Source: Georgenia satyanarayanai (GTDB lineage Bacteria; Actinomycetota; Actinomycetes; Actinomycetales; Actinomycetaceae). From it: a DNA stretch of 64,000 nt. The position numbers and the translations under genes were made by a program. The stretch is taken from contig NZ_JAMBNZ010000016.1 in assembly GCF_023715365.1 (NCBI RefSeq), positions 1-64,000 on the forward strand. The letters are read 5' to 3'. Within the stretch, counting starts at the first letter, position 1. Each line of letters begins with the position of its first letter. A model generated the notes under the pieces. It did no database searches and was not told where the DNA came from. It saw only the letters and a program-made list of their open reading frames with translations. Of the stretch, positions 16,843-25,880 are shown piece after piece.

Positions 16843-18585
16843 TCAGCCGCCGCTGGGCGCCGAGCCGCACACGACGCGGTCCCACGGGATGTAGCGCGTG
16901 GTCCACGAGTTGCTGTCGACCTCGGCGCCGTCGAGCGACACGGTGCGCGACACCGTGACGCTGAAGCCACGCTCCGGCGAGCTGTTCGGGACGCAGCCGG
17001 ACGCGGAGCTGTAGACGGTCGAGGGCTGGGTGAAGTTGAAGCGCTCGCTGGTGCTCGTCGTGACGTCGAAGTGCTCGGTGCCCCACAGCCGCACGTGGAG
17101 CTTCCCGCCGGACACCCATCCCTGGACGAGCGCGCCGTAGGGCGTGGTGTTGGTCCAGCGCAGGTCCACGCTCGGGGTGAAGAGCGTGGCCTCACGGCCC
17201 TCGGGGTAGCGCGCGTAGTGGTGGGAGTGGGTCTGGAACTCGTCGAGCTGCATACCCGCGAAGAAGGCGGCGTTGAAGACGGTCGTGGACACCTGGGAGA
17301 GGCCACCGCCCATCCCGCTCGTCTCCAGGCCGTCGACAACGACGCCGGAGGACACGAAGCCCCGCTCGGCGGTGATCGGACCCAGAGCCTCGATGAGGCT
17401 GAAGGTCTCTCCGGGCTTGACGAGGGTGCCGGAGATCTTCTCCGCCCCGACGACGAGGTTGCGCGTGCGCTGAGGGTCGTTGTGGAAGGGCGTGGCGAAC
17501 TCCGAGACCACCTCGGTGACCTTGAGGGCCTCGGCGTCGGCGGCCGTGAACTCGGGCTCGACCTCGACGAGCCGCGCCTCGGCGGTGCGGTCGGAGCTGG
17601 AGACGGCGGCCGCGGCCACGGTCTCGACGAGGACCTCCTCGTCGACGTCCATCCCGGTCGCCCCGGGCACAATGGTCGGTCGCCCGTCCTGAAGGACGAT
17701 GCGGGCGTCGCGTGCCTCGGTGCGCACCTCGGGGTCGAGCTCGAGGACGAGGTCGACGAGCGCCTCGCCGTCGAGCCGCAGCTCGAGGGCGCCGTCGTCG
17801 GTGGGCTCGAGGGTCGCGACGGAGGTGAGGTGCGCCGGGGTGAGCTCGATGAGCCGTCCGTCGATGTCGACGGCCACCGGCGAGCGCGTGAGCGGGCGGG
17901 CCACCTCGTCCATCGCCGTCCGGACGGCGTCGGCGGTGATGGCGGGCGCGACCTCCTCGCCCGCCAGCTCGAGCGGACGCTCCCCGCTGATCCAGGAGTC
18001 GGCGACGAGCTCGACGGCGGCGTCGACGTCGACAGCCGTGCCGGCCACCGGCTCGGTCACCTGCGCCTCGCCGTCGGTGAGCGCGATGGCGCCGTCGACG
18101 GGCGCGACGTCGAGCGTCGCGGCGACCCGCTCGACCTCGGCGCGCAGGGCCGCCTCGTCCACCCGGACGACCGGGTCGTGCTCCTCGGTGCCGAAGAGGT
18201 GGGCGACGACGCTGCGCGGGTCGAAGGACAAGCCCGAGAGGCGGTCGACGGTGGCGGCGGCGTCCAGCTCCAGGCCGGCGGCGGCCGGGTCGAGGGTCGT
18301 CTCGTTCTCGGCGAGGGAGACCGGGACGGGCGCGGTGGCCGTGTCGGCCAGCTCCTCGTCGAGCCGCTCGGTGGCCTCCTGCGCGGTGAGCCCGCCGATG
18401 TCGACGCCCGCGACCGTCGCGCCGCGCGGGACGCGGTCACCGAGGTACCAGGCAGCACCGGCGTAGGCGGCGAGCAGCAGGACGAGGACGACGAGGGCGA
18501 CGACCCACCCGCGGCGACGGCGTCGCGGGCTCTCCTCCTCGAAGTCGACGAGCAGCGAGTCGTCGGCCGACGTGTCCGTTCCCAT
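16843..18585 (-). CDS. VanW-family membrane-anchored protein
   Basis: The protein has 580 residues. An acidic N-terminus (DDSLLVDFEEESP) is followed by a basic patch and one membrane helix at about 28-50. The large outside part contains two YoaR-like putative peptidoglycan-binding repeats (about 60-370). A VanW domain follows with PGETFSLIEALGPITAERGF, DGLETSGMGGGLSQVSTTVF and THSHHYARYPEGREATLF. The C-terminus resembles a G5/Ig-like tail. VanW is a companion of vancomycin-resistance genes, but the family is widespread in actinobacteria and its function is unknown; a cell-wall role is likely from its topology. The ATG at 18585 follows GGAGGGAAAC. It stands alone, with 42 bases between its start and the flavin reductase stop. 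Confidence 0.88.
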   Translation of the reverse strand: MGTDTSADDSLLVDFEEESPRRRRRGWVVALVVLVLLLAAYAGAAWYLGDRVPRGATVAGVDIGGLTAQEATERLDEELADTATAPVPVSLAENETTLDPAAAGLELDAAATVDRLSGLSFDPRSVVAHLFGTEEHDPVVRVDEAALRAEVERVAATLDVAPVDGAIALTDGEAQVTEPVAGTAVDVDAAVELVADSWISGERPLELAGEEVAPAITADAVRTAMDEVARPLTRSPVAVDIDGRLIELTPAHLTSVATLEPTDDGALELRLDGEALVDLVLELDPEVRTEARDARIVLQDGRPTIVPGATGMDVDEEVLVETVAAAAVSSSDRTAEARLVEVEPEFTAADAEALKVTEVVSEFATPFHNDPQRTRNLVVGAEKISGTLVKPGETFSLIEALGPITAERGFVSSGVVVDGLETSGMGGGLSQVSTTVFNAAFFAGMQLDEFQTHSHHYARYPEGREATLFTPSVDLRWTNTTPYGALVQGWVSGGKLHVRLWGTEHFDVTTSTSERFNFTQPSTVYSSASGCVPNSSPERGFSVTVSRTVSLDGAEVDSNSWTTRYIPWDRVVCGSAPSGG

Positions 18586-18627
18586 ACGTGTTTCCCTCCG
18601 GGATCGCGTCACGGTGCGACGCGCAGA

Positions 18628-19125
18628 TCAGGCGTCCCCGAGCGGCCGCAGCCGCCCGAGGTGGTGGACCAGGGCACCGGTGGCGGTGCGGCCGAGCGTG
18701 GCGTCGAGGACCTCGCCCACGACGACGTCGTGGTCGCCCGCGGTGCGGATCCAGTGGGTGCGGCACTCGAGCCAGCCCTGTGCCTGGTCGACGAGCGCGG
18801 CGTCGCTCAGCGGGCCGCGGCTGTGGTCCACACCGACGAGCTGCCCGATGGCGGGGCGTCCGGGGCTGGAGAGGCGCTCGGCGGCGACCTTCGCGTCACC
18901 GTCGAGGATGCTCACCGCCCAGGTGTCGACGTCGTCCAGCGCCTCGCGCAGCCGGGCATCGGTGTGGACGCAGAAGAGGACCATCGGCGGTCGCAGGGAC
19001 ACCGAGGTGAGCGCGGTGGCCGTCATCGCGAGGTCGGTGGCGCCGTGGCGCACAGAGACCGCCGCGACACCCCCGGCGAGGCGCTGCATGGTGGCGCGGT
19101 ACCGCTCGACGAGCTCCTCGTTCAC
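18628..19125 (-). CDS. Flavin reductase family protein (FMN-binding)
   Basis: The protein has 165 residues. It carries the family pattern RLAGGVAAVSVRHG, MTATALTSVSLRPPMVLFCV (FMN-binding loop), then WAVSILDGD and WLECRTHWIRTAGDHDVVVGEVL. Such proteins bind FMN and either reduce free flavin with NAD(P)H for a partner monooxygenase or act as flavin-dependent oxidoreductases. No partner oxygenase is nearby. The GTG start overlaps the stop of the PIG-L gene by 4 bases, so the two are made together; whether they work together is unclear. Confidence 0.85.
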   Translation of the reverse strand: MNEELVERYRATMQRLAGGVAAVSVRHGATDLAMTATALTSVSLRPPMVLFCVHTDARLREALDDVDTWAVSILDGDAKVAAERLSSPGRPAIGQLVGVDHSRGPLSDAALVDQAQGWLECRTHWIRTAGDHDVVVGEVLDATLGRTATGALVHHLGRLRPLGDA

Positions 19126-20645
19126 GTCCGCCTCCCCCGGGTGCCGTCGCCGAACCAGCGGGCCGGCAGCACCGCCGCGAGCACGCAGGCGACGGGCGCG
19201 CCGAAGAGCCAGACGTAGCCGATGGCCTCGTCGGTGACGAGGACGTCACCACCGGGGCGGAGGAAGGCCATGGCCTGGGTGAGGCCGACGACGGCGAGCG
19301 CGGTGAGCAGGAGCCCGCCACCGCCCGCGATCGCGCGCGCCGCGACGGCTGCCGCGAGCACACCGGCCAGCCCGAGGACGATGCCGACGGGCAAGCCCTC
19401 GAGGGTGAAGCGGTGGACGACCGTGCCGAGCGCGCCCATGACGAGTCCGGCGAGGAGGGAGACGAGGACGCCGACCGTCCCGCCGCTCGTGACGAGCCGG
19501 GCGAGGACGCCGCGGCGCGGGACGGTGGCGGTGGCGGCACCGCCGTCCGGGACGGCGACGGCGGGGCCCTCCGGGGCGGCCTGCGACGCGGAGTCCTCCG
19601 GGGCGGCCTGGGGTGCGGAGAGGACGGGTGCGGGGGCGACCGGCGCCGACGACGGGACCGGGGTGGCGCCGTCGTCGTGCGCGAGGACCGCGGCGAGGGC
19701 GGTGGCGTCGGAGCCGGGGGCGGGGCGCAGGTGGACGCGGTCGAGGACCGGCACGAGCGCCGCGTTGCTCAGCCCCAGGTACCCGACGAGCCGCCGGCCG
19801 TCGATCGGCGCGACGGCCTGGACCTGGGTGCGGTGCTGGCGCAGCGCCGCGAGGACCTGCTCGGCGACGGGCCGCACGTCGAAGGACGCGGTGAGTTCCG
19901 AGGCGGGCACGGCGAGCGAGGGCAGCTCCCCGCCCGGGTCGAGCACCGTGAGGACGGTGCCGTCCGGGGCGTGGAGCGGCGCGTGGTGGCCCAGGACGTC
20001 GGCGAGCTCGGCGAGCGCCGCCCGCAGGTGGGACTCCTCCTGCGCGGTCCACAGGACGGTGGGCACCTGCCACGGCGCCAGACCGCCGAGCGGCTCAGCC
20101 GGGTCGGCGGCGATCTCGATCGCGCGGGCGGTGACCCGGTGCGCCTGGACGTGGTCGGGGTGCCCGTACCCGCCGCCCGGCTCCTCGGTGAGCACCGCCG
20201 TCGGGCGCACGTGGCGGACGACGACGGCGAGGAGCCCGGCAACGACGTCGACGTCGAGGGTGCTGAAGGCGTCCGGTCCGGCGTCCTCGGCCGGCCCGGC
20301 GAGGCCCGGGCGGACCCACCGCATGCCGGAGTCGCGGAAGCGGGCGGGCCGTCGGCCCTCGAGGGCGGGGACCTGGTCGAGGAAGAGGTGGCGGTGCGCG
20401 CCGAGCTCGGCGAGGGCGGCGGACAGCTCCGCCTCACGGCGACGGGCCAGCTGCTCGGGGTCGTCGGCGAGGTGGGCGAGGTCCGCAGGGATCACCTCGC
20501 CGCGCTCACCGCGGGTGTAGGTGACGACGGAGACGTCGACACCGGCGCGGGCGGCGAGGGCAAGCAGGCCACCCGCACCGATCGTCTCGTCGTCGGGGTG
20601 CGCGAAGACGGCGAGCAGCCGGTGCTCGGGTTGCGTCGTCATCAT
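19122..20645 (-). CDS. PIG-L (MshB-like) deacetylase fused to a C-terminal membrane domain
   Basis: The protein has 507 residues. The N-terminal 300 residues form a PIG-L deacetylase domain with the zinc motif VFAHPDDETIGAGG and the second metal/active-site motif GGGYGHPDHVQAHR, very like MshB, which deacetylates GlcNAc-inositol in mycothiol synthesis. After an Ala/Pro-rich linker (about 320-380) there are four hydrophobic segments (about 395-500), which MshB lacks. It may therefore be a membrane-tethered MshB or a related N-acetylglucosaminyl deacetylase acting at the membrane. The start is uncertain: GTG at 20648, ATG at 20645 and ATG at 20642 are in frame. 20645 is preferred because AAGAAT, a weak -10, ends 6 bases before it. 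It is coupled to the flavin reductase gene. Confidence 0.85.
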   Translation of the reverse strand: MMTTQPEHRLLAVFAHPDDETIGAGGLLALAARAGVDVSVVTYTRGERGEVIPADLAHLADDPEQLARRREAELSAALAELGAHRHLFLDQVPALEGRRPARFRDSGMRWVRPGLAGPAEDAGPDAFSTLDVDVVAGLLAVVVRHVRPTAVLTEEPGGGYGHPDHVQAHRVTARAIEIAADPAEPLGGLAPWQVPTVLWTAQEESHLRAALAELADVLGHHAPLHAPDGTVLTVLDPGGELPSLAVPASELTASFDVRPVAEQVLAALRQHRTQVQAVAPIDGRRLVGYLGLSNAALVPVLDRVHLRPAPGSDATALAAVLAHDDGATPVPSSAPVAPAPVLSAPQAAPEDSASQAAPEGPAVAVPDGGAATATVPRRGVLARLVTSGGTVGVLVSLLAGLVMGALGTVVHRFTLEGLPVGIVLGLAGVLAAAVAARAIAGGGGLLLTALAVVGLTQAMAFLRPGGDVLVTDEAIGYVWLFGAPVACVLAAVLPARWFGDGTRGRRT

Positions 20646-20682
20646 CACCCCATTCTTGTCCAGGCCGCCGTGCGGCCCGGTG

Positions 20683-22590
20683 TCAGGCGCGGCGCAGGCG
20701 GGCTACCGCCTTGGCGCGCTCGGTCGCGTCGAGGACGACCTTGCGGATCCGGATGGACTCCGGCGTCACCTCGACGCACTCGTCGTTGCCGGCGAACTCG
20801 AGCGACTCCTCGAGGGTGAGCCTGCGCGGGGGCACGAGGTTCTCGAAGGTGTCCGAGGACGCCGCGCGCATGTTCGTCAGCTTCTTCTCCTTGGTGATGT
20901 TCACGTCCATGTCGTCGACACGGGAGTTCTCACCGACGACCTGGCCCTCGTAGACGATCGAGGTGGGCTCGACGAAGAAGGACCCTCGCTCCTGGAGGTT
21001 GATCATCGCGAAGGGCGTGACCGAGCCGGCGCGGTCGGCGACCATCGAGCCGTTGGTGCGCAGCTCGATCGGGCCGTGCCACGGCTCGTAGCCCTCGGCG
21101 ATCGAGGAGGCGATGCCCGTGCCGCGGGTGTCGGTGAGGAAGCGCGTGCGGAAGCCGATGAGGCCACGGGCGGGGACGACGAACTCCATGCGCACCCAGC
21201 CGGTGCCGTGGTTGGTCATCGTCTCCATGCGGCCCTTGCGCAGGGCGAGGAGCTGGGTGACGGCGCCGAGGAACTCCTCGGGGACGTCGATCGTCATGCG
21301 CTCCATGGGCTCGTGGATCTTGCCGTCGATGGTCTTGGTGACCACCTGCGGCTTGCCCACGGTGAGCTCGAAGCCCTCGCGGCGCATCTGCTCGACGAGG
21401 ATCGCCAGCGCGAGCTCGCCTCGGCCCTGGACCTCCCAGGCGTCGGGACGGTCGGTCGGCAGGACCTTGAGGGACACGTTGCCGATGAGCTCGCGGTCGA
21501 GGCGGTCCTTGACCTGGCGAGCGGTGACCTTGGCGCCCTTGACCTTGCCGGCCAGCGGGGAGGTGTTGATGCCGATGGTCATCGAGATCGCGGGGTCGTC
21601 CACCGTGATGAGCGGCAGCGGGCGCGGGTCCTCGAGGTCGACGAGCGACTCACCGATCGTGATGTCCTCGATGCCAGCGACGGCGACGATCTCACCGGCG
21701 TGCGCAACATCGGTCGGGACGCGGTCCAGCGCCACGGTCCGCAGGAGCTCGGAGATGCGCACGGGCTTGAGGGTGCCGTCGCGGCGCGCCCAGCCCACGT
21801 TCTGGCCCTTGCGAAGCTCGCCGTTGAAGACGCGCAGCAGCGCGAGGCGGCCGAGGAACGGGGAGGCGTCGAGGTTGGTGACGTGCGCCTGGAGGGGCGC
21901 GCCCTCCTCGTACGTCGGGGCGGGGATGTTCTGCAGGATGGTGGCGAAGAACGGCTCGAGGTCGGGGCTGTCGGGCAGCTCGCCGTCGAGGGGCTGGTCG
22001 AGGGAGGCGCGGCGGGCCTTGGCCGAGGCGTAGACGACGGGGACGTCGAGGACCGAGTCGAGGTCGAGGTCGGGGACCTCGTCGGCGAGGTCGCTGGCCA
22101 GGCCCAGGAGCAGGTCGGTGGCCTCGGCGACGACCTCGGTGATCCGGGCGTCGGGCCGGTCGACCTTGTTGACGACGATGATGACCGGCAGCTTGGCGGC
22201 GAGCGCCTTGCGCAGGACGAAGCGGGTCTGAGGCAGCGGGCCCTCGGACGCGTCGACGAGGAGGACGACGCCGTCGACCATCGACAGACCGCGCTCGACC
22301 TCACCGCCGAAGTCGGCGTGGCCGGGAGTGTCGATGACGTTGATGGTCACGCCGTCGGGGGCGCCGTGCGCCGCGGCCGCGGGGCCGGTGTACCGCACGG
22401 TGGTGTTCTTCGCGAGAATGGTGATGCCCTTCTCGCGCTCGAGGTCACCGGAGTCCATCGCCCGCTCGTCGACGTGCTGGTGGTCTCCGAAGGCGCCCGA
22501 CTGCCAGAGCATGGCGTCGACCATCGTGGTCTTGCCGTGGTCGACGTGGGCGACGATCGCGACGTTACGCAGGTCGGAACGAACGGGCAT
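20683..22590 (-). CDS. typA: Translational GTPase TypA/BipA
   Basis: The protein has 635 residues and is an EF-G-like ribosome-binding GTPase involved in 50S assembly and stress adaptation. The G domain has HVDHGKTTMVDAML (G1), EKGITILAKNT (G2 region), DTPGHADFGGEVER (G3) and VNKVDRPDAR (G4). Later domains contain INTSPLAGKVKGAKVTARQ and the TypA-specific C-terminal part with PARGLIGFRTRFL and RRLTLEESLEFAGNDE. The ATG at 22590 follows GGAGGAG; the frame remains open upstream to 22890, but that extension is low-complexity and lacks a good start. It appears monocistronic. Confidence 0.96.
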   Translation of the reverse strand: MPVRSDLRNVAIVAHVDHGKTTMVDAMLWQSGAFGDHQHVDERAMDSGDLEREKGITILAKNTTVRYTGPAAAAHGAPDGVTINVIDTPGHADFGGEVERGLSMVDGVVLLVDASEGPLPQTRFVLRKALAAKLPVIIVVNKVDRPDARITEVVAEATDLLLGLASDLADEVPDLDLDSVLDVPVVYASAKARRASLDQPLDGELPDSPDLEPFFATILQNIPAPTYEEGAPLQAHVTNLDASPFLGRLALLRVFNGELRKGQNVGWARRDGTLKPVRISELLRTVALDRVPTDVAHAGEIVAVAGIEDITIGESLVDLEDPRPLPLITVDDPAISMTIGINTSPLAGKVKGAKVTARQVKDRLDRELIGNVSLKVLPTDRPDAWEVQGRGELALAILVEQMRREGFELTVGKPQVVTKTIDGKIHEPMERMTIDVPEEFLGAVTQLLALRKGRMETMTNHGTGWVRMEFVVPARGLIGFRTRFLTDTRGTGIASSIAEGYEPWHGPIELRTNGSMVADRAGSVTPFAMINLQERGSFFVEPTSIVYEGQVVGENSRVDDMDVNITKEKKLTNMRAASSDTFENLVPPRRLTLEESLEFAGNDECVEVTPESIRIRKVVLDATERAKAVARLRRA

Positions 22591-22970
22591 ACGCGGAGCT
22601 CCTCCGGTGAAGGGGTGCCCGGGCGGCGCCGGCATCGCTCGAGGAGCGGGAACGGTGCGCCGAGTGACGGGCGGGGTGGCACCCGAGGCCCGAGTGCCGC
22701 CGATGAATTCTACAACCGCCCGGCCGCGAAGACACCGTGTGTGACCATCCCCATACCACCCCCGCCCCTCGCCGCACTGGCCCCCACTCCCACCCCCCGC
22801 TTGGGTCGCCCTTTCGGTTCTTGCGTCGCCCTTCCTGGCGCCCCGGGCTGAGCGAAACGTACGACCCATCGGACCGAGACGGTGCTCCACCGGGACCGCT
22901 CGCGGAGGGGCGCTCCACTGGGCGCCTTCGGCTTCCGCGTTGCTGCGCGGACCTGCGTCACTGTCTCTGC
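22591..22970. other. Divergent intergenic region with an inverted-repeat arm
   Basis: These 380 bases between typA and the AbiEi-like gene hold the typA ribosome site, a C-rich tract and, at 22798-22857, the left arm of a 60-bp inverted repeat. I see no gene in it. Confidence 0.6.
22798..22857. repeat. Left arm of 60-bp inverted repeat flanking the AbiEi-like gene
   Basis: This arm matches the reverse complement of 24034-24093 at about 49 of 60 positions without gaps. It begins CGCTTGGGTCG and contains a repeated sub-motif (GGGTCGCCCTTTC, then GCGTCGCCCTTCC). An inverted version of the start (GTACGACCCA) follows just to the right at about 22859-22869. Confidence 0.75.
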
Positions 22971-24011
22971 ATGGCGGTGTCCCTGGGGCCTGAGCCTCTT
23001 CCTCGCGTCACGCTCAGCCGTGACTTCGGTGCCAACGCGATGCGCGACGCCCAGCGAGGCGGCCTGGTCCGGGTGAGCCACGGCGCCTTCGTCGAGCCGC
23101 TCGCCGAGGCGAGCACCTGGGCGGAGGCCGACCATCTGGCGCGTGCCCGCGTCGCCGCCACCGCCCACCGGCTCACGGGGCGCGCCGTGCTCAGTCACGA
23201 GTCGGCCGCTCTCGTCCACGGGTTGTGGCTGCTCCGCGCACCTGATCAGGTGCACGTGACACAGGAGTACCGACCTCGCCGGCAGAGCGTCGCCCTCACA
23301 CGACACGCGGGCACCCTGCCGCCCGAGGACGTCACCACGGTCGACGGCTGCTCCGTGACATCGGTCGAGCGGACGATCGTCGACTGCGCGAAGACCCTCC
23401 ACCCCCGCGATGCCCTCGTCGTCGCCGACAGCGGCATGCGACTGCTCCTCGACCCCCGCCGCGACGAGCCCGACGCGGTGGCCGAACGCGCCGAGTCGCT
23501 CCGCGGCCGGCTCCTGGCCCTGGTCGACCACGGCGCGCGGCACGGGCGGGTCCGGGCCCGGGCCGTGACCGCGCACGCCGACCCGCTCTCCGAGTCGCCG
23601 TACGAGACGGTCATCCGCTGGATCGCCGTGTCTCGCGGACTACCCCCTCCGGTGCTGCAGATGCGCTTCGACGTCCGCGGACACACCTACTACACCGACC
23701 TCTGCTGGCGCTTCGACCTCGAGGTGGACGGCTCGCGGTTCCTGCTCCAGCTCCTCGGGGAGTACGACGGCGAGGTGAAGTACGCCGTCGAGATGGCCGT
23801 CCCAGCCGCGACGGCGCGGGCGATCTCGGACGTGGTGGTAGCGGAGAAACGCCGTGAGGACGACCTGCGCAGCCTGCCTCACACCCGGGTCGTCCGGTTC
23901 GACAAGAAGGACGCCTACCGGGAGGACGCCACCTTCCGCAGGCTCTGCGCCTCACTGCCCGCGTCCTACGTGGCCACGCTCCGACCGGTCCCCGCACTGC
24001 TTGTCCGGTAA
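22971..24011 (+). CDS. AbiEi-like antitoxin-domain protein with a DUF559-type C-terminus
   Basis: The protein has 346 residues. The N-terminal part (RVTLSRDFGANAMRDAQRGG, LVRVSHGAFVEP) is the winged-helix pattern of AbiEi-type antitoxins, followed by LSHESAALVHGLWLL and the family block SVERTIVDCAK. The last third contains EYDGEVKYAVE and EKRREDDLRSL, typical of DUF559/endonuclease-like ends of orphan actinobacterial members. No AbiEii-type nucleotidyltransferase toxin gene is adjacent, so this is an orphan. The ATG at 22971 was chosen because the conserved region begins soon after; a longer frame starts at 22737. It is bracketed by 60-bp inverted repeats, which hints at cassette-like mobility. 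A true antitoxin role is unproven. Confidence 0.75.
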   Translation: MAVSLGPEPLPRVTLSRDFGANAMRDAQRGGLVRVSHGAFVEPLAEASTWAEADHLARARVAATAHRLTGRAVLSHESAALVHGLWLLRAPDQVHVTQEYRPRRQSVALTRHAGTLPPEDVTTVDGCSVTSVERTIVDCAKTLHPRDALVVADSGMRLLLDPRRDEPDAVAERAESLRGRLLALVDHGARHGRVRARAVTAHADPLSESPYETVIRWIAVSRGLPPPVLQMRFDVRGHTYYTDLCWRFDLEVDGSRFLLQLLGEYDGEVKYAVEMAVPAATARAISDVVVAEKRREDDLRSLPHTRVVRFDKKDAYREDATFRRLCASLPASYVATLRPVPALLVR

Positions 24012-24033
24012 TTCCGCCACGATGCATCGCACT

Positions 24034-24093
24034 TCTCCCTCACCCCGGGACGCCAGAAAGGGCGCCCCAAGATCGGAAAGTACGACCCAAGCG
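24034..24093. repeat. Right arm of 60-bp inverted repeat flanking the AbiEi-like gene
   Basis: This is the partner of 22798-22857. It ends AAGTACGACCCAAGCG on the plus strand. Lying between two convergent gene ends, it could also fold with local sequence as a terminator, but the match to the arm upstream of the gene is much longer than such a role needs. Confidence 0.75.
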
Positions 24094-24120
24094 GAGGGTG
24101 GCGGGGCGGAGCCCGGGAGG

Positions 24121-24807
24121 TCAGCGGAGTGGGGCCTGGTGGCCGTCTCGGAGGGTGATGACCTCGTCTGCGCGCTGCATGAGGACGGGGTCGTGGGTGG
24201 AGACGACGGCGGCGAGGCCGCGGGCGTGGGCGAGGTCCTGGAGGAGCTCCATGATCGTGGCCGCGGTGCGGGAGTCGAGCTGGCCGGTGGGCTCGTCGGC
24301 GATGAGGACCTCCGGCTCGGCGACGAGCGCGCGGGCGATGCCGACGCGCTGCTGCTGGCCGCCGGAGAGCTCGTAGGGCCGCTGGCGCACGTGGCCGGAG
24401 AGCCCGACGAGCTCGAGGGCGCCTGCCACCCGCTCCTCGCGCTCTGCGGGGTCAACCTCGAGGAGGCGCAGCGGGATCTCGACGTTCTCGGCGGCCGACA
24501 GCACGGGGATGAGCCCGAAGGACTGGAAGACGTAGCCGATGCGGGTGCGGCGCACCTCGAGGACGTCCTTCTCCGGCAGGGCCGACAGCTCGCGGCCGTC
24601 ACCGAGCAGCACCCGCCCGCTCGTGGGCCGGTCCAGCCCACCGAGGAGGTTGAGCAGGGTCGTCTTGCCCGAGCCCGACGGCCCGCGCACGACGACGAGC
24701 CGACCGCGAGTCACCTCCATGCTCACGTCCGTGAGCGCGCGGACCTCACCGGCGCCCGTGGTGAAGACCCGGCCCACAGACTCGGCGATCAGCAGCACCT
24801 CAGCCAT
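24121..24807 (-). CDS. MacB/LolD-type ABC transporter ATP-binding protein
   Basis: The protein has 228 residues. It has a Walker A GPSGSGKTTLLNLLGG, a Q-loop FQSFGLIP, a signature ELSGGQQQRVGIA, a Walker B VLIADEPTGQLD and a switch His in VVSTHDPVLM. It belongs to the MacB/LolD class that works with FtsX-type permeases by mechanotransmission rather than classical transport. Two such giant permeases are encoded at 27462-33397 on the same strand, separated only by putP. It overlaps the preceding ATPase gene by 8 bases. Confidence 0.9.
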   Translation of the reverse strand: MAEVLLIAESVGRVFTTGAGEVRALTDVSMEVTRGRLVVVRGPSGSGKTTLLNLLGGLDRPTSGRVLLGDGRELSALPEKDVLEVRRTRIGYVFQSFGLIPVLSAAENVEIPLRLLEVDPAEREERVAGALELVGLSGHVRQRPYELSGGQQQRVGIARALVAEPEVLIADEPTGQLDSRTAATIMELLQDLAHARGLAAVVSTHDPVLMQRADEVITLRDGHQAPLR

Positions 24808-25798
24808 CGTCGCCCTCCCCGCGCAGGTCGCGCCGACGCGGCCGCCGGGCCGACGCCGCCGTGGAGCCGTCCGACCCGCGCGCGCCCGTCGCGCCGTCCG
24901 CGTCGGAGGCCGTCCGTGCCGCACCGTCGGGCCAGACGCCCACGTGGTCGGTCTCCAGGGCCAGCCGCACCCGCTCGCGCAGGTCGAGGGCGCTGACGAA
25001 GTCCTCCGGCAGCTGGAGACGCCCGGTGCGGTCCAGGACGGCGAACTCCTCCGCGACGTGCACCTCGGCGCCGGAGTCGTCGCGCTCGGTGCGCCGCAGC
25101 ACCTCGGTGGAGGTGCGGCCGTCACGGATCTGGACGGTGCGCCGCACGTGCTCGGACACGGTGGGGTCGTGGGTGACGACGAGGACGGTGACGCCCAGGC
25201 GCTCCGACACCCCGCGCAGTGCCTCGAGGACCTCGGCGCTCGTCGCGTCGTCGAGCTCACCGGTGGGCTCGTCGGCGAGGAGCACGCGGGGGCGGTTGGC
25301 CAGCGCGACGGCGATCGCGGTCCGCTGCTGCTCCCCACCGCTCATCTGCTCGGGCCGGCGACCACGGCAGTGCTCGATCCCGAGGAGGGCCAGCAGCTCG
25401 TCCACCCGCTTCGCACGCGCCTTCGCGCCGGACAGCACGAGGGGCACGGCGATGTTCTCCGCGGCGGTGAGGTAGGGCAGGAGGTTGCGGGAGGTCTGCT
25501 GCCACACGAAGCCGACCGTGTGCCGCTGGTAACGCACCCGGTCCGTCCGGCTCATCGCACCGATGTCCGTGCCGGCGACGACGGCGCTGCCGCCCGTGGG
25601 CCGGTCCAGCCCGGACAGGATGCTGAGGAGGGTCGACTTTCCCGAGCCGGACGCACCGACGATCGCGACGACGTCGCCGCGTTCCACCCGCAGGTCCAGC
25701 CCCTGCAGCGCCTGCACCTCCACGCCCTCGGTGGAGAAGATCCGCACGAGCCCGTGGCACAGGATGTCCGGCTCGGCGCCCTGCACGGTCGTCGTCAT
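24800..25798 (-). CDS. MacB/LolD-type ABC ATPase with a long C-terminal extension
   Basis: The protein has 332 residues. The ATPase domain (to about 235) carries GASGSGKSTLLSILSG, QMSGGEQQRTAIAVALA, VLLADEPTGELD and VVTHDPTVSEH. It is followed by an extra region of about 100 residues, with VAEEFAVLDRTGRLQLPEDF and FVSALDLRERVRLALE resembling an AbrB-like or small regulatory fold, then a disordered basic tail. The extension is unusual for LolD-type ATPases. The ATG at 25798 was chosen at MTTTVQGAEP with GACGAGGTG upstream; the frame is open to 25858. It presumably pairs with one of the permeases at 27462-33397, and both ATPases may form a heterodimer. Confidence 0.87.
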   Translation of the reverse strand: MTTTVQGAEPDILCHGLVRIFSTEGVEVQALQGLDLRVERGDVVAIVGASGSGKSTLLSILSGLDRPTGGSAVVAGTDIGAMSRTDRVRYQRHTVGFVWQQTSRNLLPYLTAAENIAVPLVLSGAKARAKRVDELLALLGIEHCRGRRPEQMSGGEQQRTAIAVALANRPRVLLADEPTGELDDATSAEVLEALRGVSERLGVTVLVVTHDPTVSEHVRRTVQIRDGRTSTEVLRRTERDDSGAEVHVAEEFAVLDRTGRLQLPEDFVSALDLRERVRLALETDHVGVWPDGAARTASDADGATGARGSDGSTAASARRPRRRDLRGEGDDG

Positions 25799-25880
25799 CG
25801 TCACCTCGTCGCTGTCTGCGGCCCGCTGGCGGCGCCATCGTCTCATCGCCCCGCCCACCCGCGTGCCGGTCCGCGCCGCG

